8,268 bases of DNA, taken from Victivallales bacterium (GTDB lineage: Bacteria; Verrucomicrobiota; Lentisphaeria; Oligosphaerales; Oligosphaeraceae). How positions within the stretch are numbered: the stretch's first letter is position 1; each line of letters starts with the position of its first letter. Under the pieces are notes generated by a model. That model was not told where the DNA came from and did not search any database. It was given only the letters and a program-made list of their open reading frames with translations. This document shows, in pieces, positions 1 to 7,700 of the stretch. The stretch lies in NCBI GenBank assembly GCA_017615955.1, contig JAFZZD010000392.1:1-8268 (forward strand), in the 5' to 3' direction. A program made the translations under genes and the position numbers.

Positions 1-14
1 TGTTCCCGCCAGGG

Positions 15-47
15 CAACTTGAGTGGGCGCCGCCTCGGCGCCCACAT
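15..47 (+). repeat. GC-rich palindromic intergenic element, copy 1
   Basis: A perfect 10-bp stem (23-32 pairing with 36-45, left arm GTGGGCGCCG) closes a 3-base loop CCT. It is preceded by the tag CAACTTGA at 15-22. The same 33-base unit recurs at 8219-8251 in reverse orientation with 28 of 33 bases identical, so this is a dispersed element and not a chance hairpin. It ends 8 bases before the Shine-Dalgarno of the first gene. It may be the terminator of a gene lying upstream of the window, a REP-like intergenic repeat, or both. There is no T-run after the stem, which argues against a classical intrinsic terminator. Confidence 0.7.
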
Positions 48-68
48 ACAAACAAGGAGAACTGTACA

Positions 69-1184
69 ATGAAAAAAGCGATTGTCTGCGTGTTTTTGTC
101 TTTGATCATGGCGGTCCATGCCTGCACAGTCTGGGTACTGGCGCCAGACATCACCACATCTGGCAAATTCATCATCCACAAGACACGTGACAGGGCCATC
201 TGGCGCAAGCTGGAAACGAAATTGCGCTGGTATCCAGATGAGACCGCAGGCAAATTGCGGCTGCTGGAATTTGGCGACTGGATGTACATGAATGAGAAGG
301 GCATGTTCATATTCAACACAAACATCCCCAAATGCAAGGATGCAGTCAAGGACATGGAGGGCATTGCAACAACCATGCGGTATGTGGCCTCACAATGCCC
401 TGACATAGAGTCCGCGTTGAAGATGCTTAAGGACCTTGTGGAAAGCAAAGAGCACAATATAAAGCACACATTCTACATCATCAGCGACCATACAGGCGCG
501 TACATGGTGGAAATCTCCACAACTAAAATCTCATACAGGAAAGTCGAGAATGGCTTTGCCGTGCATACAAACCATTTCTTCTTCTACGACATGGCGCCTT
601 TGTTCATCCCCGATGAAGGCGGAGTCAAATCTGCAATACGCCTCCAGATCACCAACAGCAACCTGGCAAAGAAACTGGCAAAGCAGGGCAAGCTCTCGGA
701 AATGGACAGCCTGGAGACTTCTCGCTTCGTCATGCCAGACAAACAATACCCCGAAATGTCCCCCTTCAGAACCAGCACCGTCTGCTGCGCAGACTACCTG
801 CCCGACACGGAATATCCTGGAATATTGGGCACCTTGTTCCTTACGCCTGGCCCGTCCCGCTACACGGCGGCAATTTCCGTGCCCATCAGCATTGGCAAAA
901 TACCTGCGCCATTGGCGGACGGCACACTGGGCAAGCTTTCATACCAAGTCAAGGAAAAGCTGCCTATGAATGACGCCACATTGGACAAATTCCGCGCACT
1001 GGAGACACGCCTCCGCCAGGAATACGTGACATGCCAGGAAGAGGCCCGCAAACTGTTGAAGGAAAACAAGACGGACGAAGCCAAGAAGATGCTGGATGAA
1101 AACGTGGCGAAGCAGTCCGATGCATTGATGCAGCTGTTCAAGGAAATACTTGCGCCATTTGAAGTCAAGGACGCCGCCGAATAG
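69..1184 (+). CDS. Secreted Ntn-hydrolase, choloylglycine hydrolase / C45 acyltransferase-like
   Basis: 371 residues, probably an exported amidohydrolase of the N-terminal-nucleophile fold (penicillin V acylase, bile-salt hydrolase and C45 relatives), which cuts or transfers acyl groups at amide bonds. Seen: a signal peptide (MKK, hydrophobic core about 4-16) ending VHA, followed at once by Cys19-Thr20. HKTRDR at 37-42 fits the family's G(K/R)NxD motif with the conserved Arg and Asp, and TNHF at 167-170 fits the conserved oxyanion-hole Asn. Residues about 312-371 are charged and helical, probably a C-terminal coiled extension. The start ATG has AAGGAGA at 54-60 with an 8-base gap. The C69 dipeptidases also start with Cys-Thr and are an alternative, but TNHF favours the C45/choloylglycine side. 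Substrate cannot be told. The next gene starts 28 bases downstream and is probably cotranscribed. Confidence 0.72.
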   Translation: MKKAIVCVFLSLIMAVHACTVWVLAPDITTSGKFIIHKTRDRAIWRKLETKLRWYPDETAGKLRLLEFGDWMYMNEKGMFIFNTNIPKCKDAVKDMEGIATTMRYVASQCPDIESALKMLKDLVESKEHNIKHTFYIISDHTGAYMVEISTTKISYRKVENGFAVHTNHFFFYDMAPLFIPDEGGVKSAIRLQITNSNLAKKLAKQGKLSEMDSLETSRFVMPDKQYPEMSPFRTSTVCCADYLPDTEYPGILGTLFLTPGPSRYTAAISVPISIGKIPAPLADGTLGKLSYQVKEKLPMNDATLDKFRALETRLRQEYVTCQEEARKLLKENKTDEAKKMLDENVAKQSDALMQLFKEILAPFEVKDAAE

Positions 1185-1212
1185 GAGGTTACAAAAATAA
1201 TGGGGAGAAAGA

Positions 1213-2235
1213 ATGAAAGTCAAAGCGGTAGTATTTTCTGGCATCGAGCAGATTGAAATCCGTCAACTGGAACTGGAAGAAGTCAAGAAAAACCAGATCA
1301 GGACGGAAACACTGTATTCTTTTGTGTCTCCGGGGACGGAATTGAGAACGCTTGGAGGACACTATGGCGCCAGCAGCCAATTTCCGATTGTGCCAGGATA
1401 TTCGACTATATCCCGTATAGTTGAGGTTGGCTCGGAAGTGCGCGGGTACAAGGTTGGCGACATAGTCAGCAACAGGCGCTGCTCGGGATTTTTGGATTGC
1501 TATCCCAAATATGGAGGCGAAGCGGGCGGGCACGTCTTTGACGGTGTCCGCGATGATGGCGCACCTGTCATCCTGCCCGTTGAAGCCAAGGAAAATCTGC
1601 TTCCATACACAGTTGCGGAAGTGGCGGCCATAAGCTACCGCGGTATGATGTCCACCGAGCCAGCCGCAGGTGAGCACGCCATAGTCATCGGGCAGGGAAT
1701 GATTGGCGCATTCGCTGCGGAATGGCTGCGTTTGAAGGGCTGCCTGGTGACGGTCTGCGACATCAGCGAGAACCGTCTTGAGGAGGCTCGTTCAAAGGGA
1801 TTCAATTGCGTTTCCTTGTCTGAACCGGATGCGGAGGAACGTTTGCTTGCGTTTGGTGCGCCTGGATATGACATTGTAGCCGAATGCTCCGGGAGCGCAG
1901 CTGGTTTCCAGTTGGCGTTGAGGCTTCCAAGACCAGCCCCCTACGGCACCATGCGACATGAATGCCAGGCTTGGCCAAGACTGCTGTTGCAGGCGACTTA
2001 TATTGATGATATTCCCATCAATCCTTGTGCATTCTTCAAGGGTGAGGGCCTCAAGATTCTAACACCCAATGACAGAACGAAGGATGATCGCCAACAAGTG
2101 GTGGAATTGATTCGCAGAAAGGTCTTTGATACATCCTCATATACCAAAAATGTGTTTGCACCTGAGGAAATGCCAGAGGCTTACAGAAAATTGCAGAGGC
2201 ATGAAATTGCATCGGCAATTTGCAAGTGGAAGTAG
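1213..2235 (+). CDS. MDR-superfamily (alcohol dehydrogenase-like) oxidoreductase lacking zinc ligands
   Basis: 340 residues, cytoplasmic, no signal peptide. The N-terminal GroES-like domain carries SPGTE at 39-43, typical of the MDR branch that contains BchC-like and sugar/polyol dehydrogenase-like proteins. The Rossmann fold shows GQGMIG at 160-165, and Asp183 at the end of the second strand (VTVCDIS) suggests NAD(H) over NADP(H). The usual catalytic Cys is absent and the GHE zinc motif reads GYS at 62-64. The four-Cys structural zinc lobe is also missing, so a zinc-free mechanism is likely. An in-frame TAA at 1198-1200 rules out an earlier start; GGAG at 1204-1207 stands 5 bases before ATG. 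Codon use looks less biased and more AT-rich than in the flanking genes. Substrate is unknown; a sugar or polyol is a guess from context. Confidence 0.8.
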   Translation: MKVKAVVFSGIEQIEIRQLELEEVKKNQIRTETLYSFVSPGTELRTLGGHYGASSQFPIVPGYSTISRIVEVGSEVRGYKVGDIVSNRRCSGFLDCYPKYGGEAGGHVFDGVRDDGAPVILPVEAKENLLPYTVAEVAAISYRGMMSTEPAAGEHAIVIGQGMIGAFAAEWLRLKGCLVTVCDISENRLEEARSKGFNCVSLSEPDAEERLLAFGAPGYDIVAECSGSAAGFQLALRLPRPAPYGTMRHECQAWPRLLLQATYIDDIPINPCAFFKGEGLKILTPNDRTKDDRQQVVELIRRKVFDTSSYTKNVFAPEEMPEAYRKLQRHEIASAICKWK

Positions 2236-2258
2236 CCAGCGCGAGACGCACTGGCTAC
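2232..2258 (+). terminator. Stem-loop overlapping the stop codon, probable transcript end
   Basis: A 12-bp inverted repeat with one mismatch (2232-2243 against 2247-2258, left arm GTAGCCAGCGCG) and a 3-base loop AGA. The TAG stop codon of the dehydrogenase lies inside the left arm. It is followed by C-rich and then AT-rich sequence without a T-run, so it could stop transcription by another route or protect the 3' end of the mRNA. It is similar in architecture to the elements at the window ends but does not share their sequence. Confidence 0.5.
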
Positions 2259-2387
2259 CCCCGCCAACCGAATATGTGGAAATTTAGTGGTATCCAGTTT
2301 GTAATTCAGGCAAGAACGGTCATTGTACTCGACTGAACAGTTACATTTTGATTACATATAGATTAATCTGTTTTGAAGGACAACAAC
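2259..2387 (+). promoter_or_regulatory. Intergenic region with AT-rich probable promoter zone and a 10-bp palindrome
   Basis: This is the longest gap between genes in the window (about 150 bases counting the stem-loop) and becomes strongly AT-rich from about 2341. It follows a stem-loop and precedes three closely spaced genes, so it is the natural place for their promoter. No clear -35/-10 pair stands out: TTGTAC (2323-2328) and TCGACT (2329-2334) are weak -35 candidates, and TACATA or TAGATT weak -10 candidates. A perfect palindrome AGATTAATCT at 2360-2369 lies 6 bases before the Shine-Dalgarno and could be an operator. Confidence 0.35.
2376..2380 (+). promoter_or_regulatory. Shine-Dalgarno AAGGA that sets the start of the ADPRH-like gene
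   Basis: AAGGA lies 7 bases before ATG 2388. A longer reading frame opens at TTG 2373, but that codon overlaps this site and has no ribosome-binding site of its own, so ATG 2388 is chosen. The last gene in the window has the same motif at the same spacing. Confidence 0.75.
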
Positions 2388-3941
2388 ATGAAATTGAACT
2401 ACGGCGAATACTTGGAGAAAGTCCGCGGCTGCTGGGCTGGAAAGAACATTGGAGGCACCCTTGGCGCCCCCATGGAAGGCAAGATGCAAATGCACGACAT
2501 CAGCTTCTACACACAGGAGCTGAACGGAGTGCCGGCACCCAATGACGACCTGGACTTGCAGCTGATATGGCTGGCGGCGGTGGAAATCAACGGCCTGGAC
2601 CAGATCACTCCGCACCTGCTGGGCGAATACTGGCACCAGAGCATCATCGCGCCATGCAGCGAGTACACGATATGCAAGCTGAACGTGGCAAACGGCTTCA
2701 TGCCACCTCTTTCAGGCGCAGTGAACAACGACACCTACAAGTACAGCAACGGCGCATGGATACGCAGCGAGATATGGGCCTGCCTCTGCCCTGGTGCGCC
2801 TGACCAGGCAATCAAGTACGCATACATCGACAGCAGCGCGGACCATTGCGAGGAAGGCATCTGGGCGGAAATGTTCACTGCCGCACTGGAGGCCGCCGCC
2901 TTCGTGGAAGACAATCCACGCAGGCTGATACAAATCGCGCTGTCCAAGGTACCCGCCTCATCGGAACTGGCTAAGGCAGTCAACGCGGCCATTGCCTGCT
3001 ATGACAGCGGAAAGAGCTGGAAGGAGGCACGGGAAACGCTGATGGCGGACTTTGACATTGTCAACTATCGCGCGGCGGTGAACATCGGCTTTGTCATCAT
3101 CGGTCTGCTCTATGGGGAAGGCGACTTCGACAAGTCAATATGCACGGCGGTGAACTGCGGGGACGACACGGACTGCACCGGCGCCACGGTCGGCTCCATC
3201 TTCGGCATCATGAAGGGATACTCCAGCATACCGAAACGTTGGCTGGAACCCATCGGCGAAGGCATAAGCACAATATGCATAAACCACTTCGGCTATGCGT
3301 TCCTGTATGGCCTTCCCAAGACACTGAAGGAACTCACGGAAAGGACCGCCAGGGCTGCGATTGCCGCTGCCGGCGCCAATCCATTCCTGGCGCAGCTGGT
3401 CAATGAGCCAAGCAGCGTAAGCAAGGAAGAGCTTGAAAAGCTCGATCAGGGTGAAATGGCCTCCCGCCTCCTCGCACTGCCCCTCTACTACCAGGATTTC
3501 CAGATGCAGTTCGCCGCAAAACTGCGCGTGGAGTATCCAGAGGGGCCATTGGCGCTGCCTGGACAGGAGTTGCCGCTGCGCATCACAGTGGCTGACTCCG
3601 TCCACATCTGCGCCATGTTCAAGCTGCGCTGGAAAAACCTGCCCCAGGGCTGGTCAGCCACACCTGAAATGCTCTGCTGCGCTTTAAGGTCGGACTGCGC
3701 CGTTGTCAATGAATGCAAGATCACCGTCGGCGAATTTGAGGATTGCTTCCAGGATCTGGAGCTTGATATTGAGATGGATGGCCGCCGCCAGCGCCAGACC
3801 ATCAGGATTCCCGTGCAGCTCAAGAATTCGGTGAACTACAAAATATACGCCGAAAGCGAGCAGTCCTATCGGTGCAGAACGCGTATCGTGGCAGGGAAGC
3901 AGAACAGCCCGCTTCCCGAAAACGCAATGCCGCAGATGTGA
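2388..3941 (+). CDS. ADP-ribosylglycohydrolase-family protein with C-terminal beta-rich extension
   Basis: 517 residues, no signal peptide, cytoplasmic. The N-terminus has the family glycine pattern (GKNIGGTLGAPMEG, 18-31). NDDLDLQ at 52-58 occupies the first metal-site position, and NCGDDTDCTGAT at 256-267 the second. Between them lie NGFMPPLSG (102-110), NGAWIRSEIW (121-130) and DHCEEG (152-157), the pattern of the large bacterial subfamily with PP.SG and GA.IRSE motifs. That subfamily often sits beside sugar-use genes and is not characterised as acting on ADP-ribosylated proteins. Known ARH/DraG enzymes have T/S-D-D and D-x-D-T/S; here the first residue is Asn52 and the last is Cys263 (Thr264 follows). 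The core ends near 350; residues about 375-500 form an added beta-rich domain, perhaps Ig-like. An N-glycoside hydrolase role is inferred. The next gene begins 50 bases downstream. Confidence 0.82.
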   Translation: MKLNYGEYLEKVRGCWAGKNIGGTLGAPMEGKMQMHDISFYTQELNGVPAPNDDLDLQLIWLAAVEINGLDQITPHLLGEYWHQSIIAPCSEYTICKLNVANGFMPPLSGAVNNDTYKYSNGAWIRSEIWACLCPGAPDQAIKYAYIDSSADHCEEGIWAEMFTAALEAAAFVEDNPRRLIQIALSKVPASSELAKAVNAAIACYDSGKSWKEARETLMADFDIVNYRAAVNIGFVIIGLLYGEGDFDKSICTAVNCGDDTDCTGATVGSIFGIMKGYSSIPKRWLEPIGEGISTICINHFGYAFLYGLPKTLKELTERTARAAIAAAGANPFLAQLVNEPSSVSKEELEKLDQGEMASRLLALPLYYQDFQMQFAAKLRVEYPEGPLALPGQELPLRITVADSVHICAMFKLRWKNLPQGWSATPEMLCCALRSDCAVVNECKITVGEFEDCFQDLELDIEMDGRRQRQTIRIPVQLKNSVNYKIYAESEQSYRCRTRIVAGKQNSPLPENAMPQM

Positions 3942-3991
3942 TTTTTATTACAGAGTTTTTTTAACAAACAACATAAACGGAGAAAGGAACA

Positions 3992-4780
3992 ATGAGAATC
4001 TTTGCAATTTTGGCAATGGCCGCGATGCTTGCTTTCAACACAATAAACGCCGTTGAACTGAAGGCGCCGCAGACTCTGGAACTGAACCAGATCAACGACT
4101 GGTGCCAGGAAGGTAAGAAACTGGGCACGAATGTGCCAGATGAGAATGGCATCTACAATGTCTCGTACCAGGTGCATTTATTCTGCCAGCACACCTTTAA
4201 GATACAGCCTGGCAAGAAATATTCCTTCTATGCTGAAGTGCGCTCCGACTACGAAATAAGGGGCTATCTCCATGCGGCGGTCGTGCTTTGCGACAACATT
4301 CGCAAGAAAATTCCCGCGATGGCATACGTGACCGCTCCTGGCGACACGATGACGCAGCTGGTGCAGCCCACCACTGAAAAGCAGAACTTCATCATTGTGA
4401 AGAACAACCCCAAATGGCAAGAGATGTACAAGAAGGGCTTTGGCGTGGTTGCGTTCAATGCAAAGCAGGATTTGAGCGATTTGCCAAACAGCAAGTATTC
4501 CACGAAAATCACCAGCATCACACCTGAAGGCGATAACCTGAAGGTCACCTTTGAGAAGAACCTGTACGAGGAATTCCAGGCGGGCACGAATGTGCGCCTC
4601 CACAAGAGCAATGGCTTCTACAAGACAATCGAATACGTGTTCCCAAACAAGGAATGGAAGAAAATCGGCGGCGTAATCGAATTCCCCTCAAATGTGGAAT
4701 ACTTCTTCCCCTGCATAATCTTCTATGGTCCAAAGGAAAAGACTGTTCAAATCCGCAATCTGAAGCTGATTGTCGAATAA
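3992..4780 (+). CDS. Secreted beta-rich protein of unknown family, possibly carbohydrate-binding
   Basis: 262 residues; family not recognised. A signal peptide is clear: MR, hydrophobic 3-15, then NTINA with likely cleavage after Ala20. The mature part alternates short hydrophobic strands with polar turns. It contains PGKKYSFYAEVRS (73-85) and ends VQIRNLKLIVE, a layout like the jelly-roll carbohydrate-binding modules (CBM4/9/22-like) in which a late strand packs against the first. That likeness is structural impression only. No catalytic motif is visible. ATG 3992 has GGAG at 3979-3982 and AAGGA at 3984-3988. The stop is 13 bases before the start of the giant secreted protein, so the two are almost certainly cotranscribed and may work on the same extracellular substrate. 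Confidence 0.75.
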   Translation: MRIFAILAMAAMLAFNTINAVELKAPQTLELNQINDWCQEGKKLGTNVPDENGIYNVSYQVHLFCQHTFKIQPGKKYSFYAEVRSDYEIRGYLHAAVVLCDNIRKKIPAMAYVTAPGDTMTQLVQPTTEKQNFIIVKNNPKWQEMYKKGFGVVAFNAKQDLSDLPNSKYSTKITSITPEGDNLKVTFEKNLYEEFQAGTNVRLHKSNGFYKTIEYVFPNKEWKKIGGVIEFPSNVEYFFPCIIFYGPKEKTVQIRNLKLIVE

Positions 4781-4781
4781 C

Positions 4782-4786
4782 AAGGA
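4782..4786 (+). promoter_or_regulatory. Shine-Dalgarno AAGGA that sets the start of the giant secreted gene
   Basis: AAGGA stands 7 bases before ATG 4794, just after the preceding stop codon (4778-4780). The frame could be opened at TTG 4770 inside the previous gene, but that would put eight polar residues (MSNNKDRN) before an otherwise normal signal peptide, and the TTG lacks a binding site. Confidence 0.8.
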
Positions 4787-4793
4787 CAGAAAC

Positions 4794-7700
4794 ATGAAAA
4801 AAATATTCTTCACAGTTCTGGCTAGTTCGCTGCTGGCAATGGGATACCAGCTGTCGGACAAGACATTGACGCGCCTGGGCAAGATGCCGGCCCCGCCCGC
4901 CATCGACGGCAAAATCGCCATCGGCGAATGGGACTGCGCCTCCACCACATTTGGCGGCATCAGTCCCAAGACTGGCATGATGACCTACAGGGAAAGCAAT
5001 TTCCGCATTGGATACGACAAGGACTTCATCTACTTCGCCGCCACCAGCGAATTGCCCCTGCCACCGTTGCAGCTTGCTGAAAACGACACTGTGGAACTCA
5101 TTCTGCTGCCGCCTGGCGCGGACAAGGCAGTCACAATCACGGCGAACAGCAAAGGCCAGGGCAATCTGCCCGCAGGCACCAAAATCGCAAATGACTTCTA
5201 CGCGGACATTCTCACCAGCTATCTCCGCAAGTGCTGGACTGTGGAAATGGCAATTCCAATCAAGGCATTCGGAATACAGAGCATAGAGGACGGAAAGCCA
5301 TGGGGACTACAGATGAAGCGCAACTGGACCAGCATGCCTGAAACTGGCTGCTGGCACCATACGAACTCCAAGGACGAACTTGGCACATTCATCCCAGACA
5401 GCGCGGCGCCAGCCATCAGTTTTGACGGCTTCGGCCATTCCGTGTACAGGGACAGCTGCAACTACATCTGGAGCCACAGGATAGAGAACATCACAGGCAA
5501 GCCAATTGAAATCAAATCCAACTCGGAAGTGCATGCATTCAGCAGCCCGCCCACGCTGGACATGATAAACTTGGAAAAGGTGGGCGAGGCCCAGAAATAC
5601 GATTTCGAACCCAGGAAGCAGACCATACAGCCTGGCAAGACTGGATATGTGGAACGCTACCTGATGGCGCAGTTCGTTGGCACGCGGCAGGTATATTCCC
5701 ATTTGCAGGATGCAAAGACAGGGACTGTCTTCTACAGGCGCAGGATGTACTGGGAAGTCGCCAAGGCAAAGCAAATCAACTTCAAGGACGACAAGGGGCT
5801 GCCCTACGTATGCTCCGCATTCTACCCCAGCTACGGCAACAAGCTGAAGGTGGCGGGCGTGTTCTCCAGGACGCTGCCCTGCATGAAGGCAGTGGTGGAG
5901 GTGAAAGACGAAAAGGGCAAGGTGCTGAAGAGCTTCCGGTACTCCAACTTTGGCCGTCCCGTGGAGGACTTCGAGGAGGAGACATACCTGCCCAACTTGC
6001 CGCTGGGCAAGTACTTCGTCACCATGACCTCCACGGATGCGCAGGACAGGCAGTACACGCAGACACGCACCTTTGAGATTGCAAAATTCCCCTGGCAGGG
6101 CAACAACATCGGCTGCGACCGCGTGATCATCCCGCCTTTCAAGCCCCTGGAGGTCAAGGGTGGCAATGAGGTCCACGCTCTCATGACTGGCTACCGCATC
6201 GGCGGCGAACTTTGGGACAGAATATACGCCCAGGACTTCCTTTCATCCAAAAAGGAGAACATCCTGGCCGCCCCAATCCGCTTCCTCCTGAATGGCAAGC
6301 CCTTCGGCAACTCAAAGTGCAAATTGGTTTCCAGTGAAAAAGACAAGGTGGTCTATCAGACCGAGGCCTCCACCGAAGACGCGACGATGACCATAACCCA
6401 GGAATACGACTTCGACGGCTTCTGCAAGGCGGACATCAAAATCACGCCCAAGCGCATCATCCGCGTGGATGATTTCAGGCTGGAAATACCGTTGCGCAAC
6501 GACATTGTCAAGTACTATGCCTCCACAGGCCATGCAGGCGCCAGAAGCGGCGACGCGCCAGACCTGAGCATTCCCCAAGGCGAGGGGGAACTCGACCTGA
6601 AGGGCATCAAGTTCGTAAAGGGCGCGCCTGCGATGTACTTCTGGCTGGGCGGCATATACAAGGGCTTCTGCCTCATCAACGACCTGCCACAGCATTTCAA
6701 TCTTCAGCAGGACAAGGGCAACGTGACAGTCACCAGAAAAGGCGATACAGTCACCTTGAACTACATCATCGTGAACGAGAGCACGTTCTGGCAGGAACCC
6801 CTCTCATACACCTTCGGTTTCGAGCCCACGCCTGTAAAGCCGCAGGCTGAAGGTCTCCGCACCATTGGCGAATACATGTGGAACTACCCCTCTCCAAAGG
6901 GCGGAGTCTGGGCCACGATGAGAATACACGGCAGCTATGTCAACAACATGATATTCCCGCCAGGACAGCTTATCAACAACGATGACAGCTACCTGGATTT
7001 CGTTTTCGCCCACAGGGGAAAGGTCATTCCCGACAAGGAAAGGCTTGCTTTCGCAGATGACTTCATGGCTCGCAACGGCGAATGGATACGCAAGAACATG
7101 CCGACTGTGTCATTGGCGCCGTTGCTGAATACACTGCGTAACAAGCGCCACATCGGCGTGGACAAGTTCATCATGTACAACGACCCGCTGCTGTATTCAT
7201 GCCTCTGGCCCGAGGCCGAAATGTACAAGGCGGAATGGCTCCCATGGGACTATCCGGCGGACGACGCCATCAATGAATACGCCTGCACGCACAACAAGTC
7301 CTATATGGACAAATTGCTCTGGTACATGCGGGAAAAGGCAAGGCGTGGCTTTGACGGCATGAACTTCGACTGCTTCCCGCTGGGCGGCGGTACAAACACC
7401 ACCGTCAATGGCGGCTACAGATTTACGGAAGGCAAGGTGCCCAACCTGAGCAACAGCAACATGCTGCAGATCGCCTCGCCAGGCATCAAGCCCGCAAACA
7501 GCCTGTTCAAGTGGCGCGAACTCACCAGGCGCACCGCAATCATGATGTACAAGGAAGGCAAGACATACATGGGCTATCCCTGGGTGGAACTGCATACCAC
7601 CAACACCCAGTGCGTGCCTGTGAGTGCATTCTGCAGCACCACCATCACCTGGGAGCGCAGCTCACGCGGCAACGAATACCAGAAGCGCTTCCCAGAAGGC

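Noticed and set aside
1..68. Riboswitch or leader RNA upstream of the first gene
   Set aside because: Only one simple hairpin is present, with a second copy after another gene; there is no multi-helix architecture.
1189..1677. 162-codon minus-strand frame over the dehydrogenase start
   Set aside because: It is antisense to a clear MDR gene, has no family likeness and no convincing ribosome-binding site.
2373..2387. TTG start giving a five-residue longer ADPRH-like protein
   Set aside because: The TTG overlaps the AAGGA that correctly serves ATG 2388 at 7 bases, and the family glycine motif is well placed from the ATG.
4770..4793. TTG start giving an eight-residue longer giant protein
   Set aside because: It overlaps the previous gene, has no Shine-Dalgarno and would bury the signal peptide behind polar residues.
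5307..6176. 289-codon open frame on the minus strand
   Set aside because: It lies wholly inside the coding sequence of the giant protein, shows no recognisable domain, and is typical of antisense shadow frames in G/C-ending codon genes.
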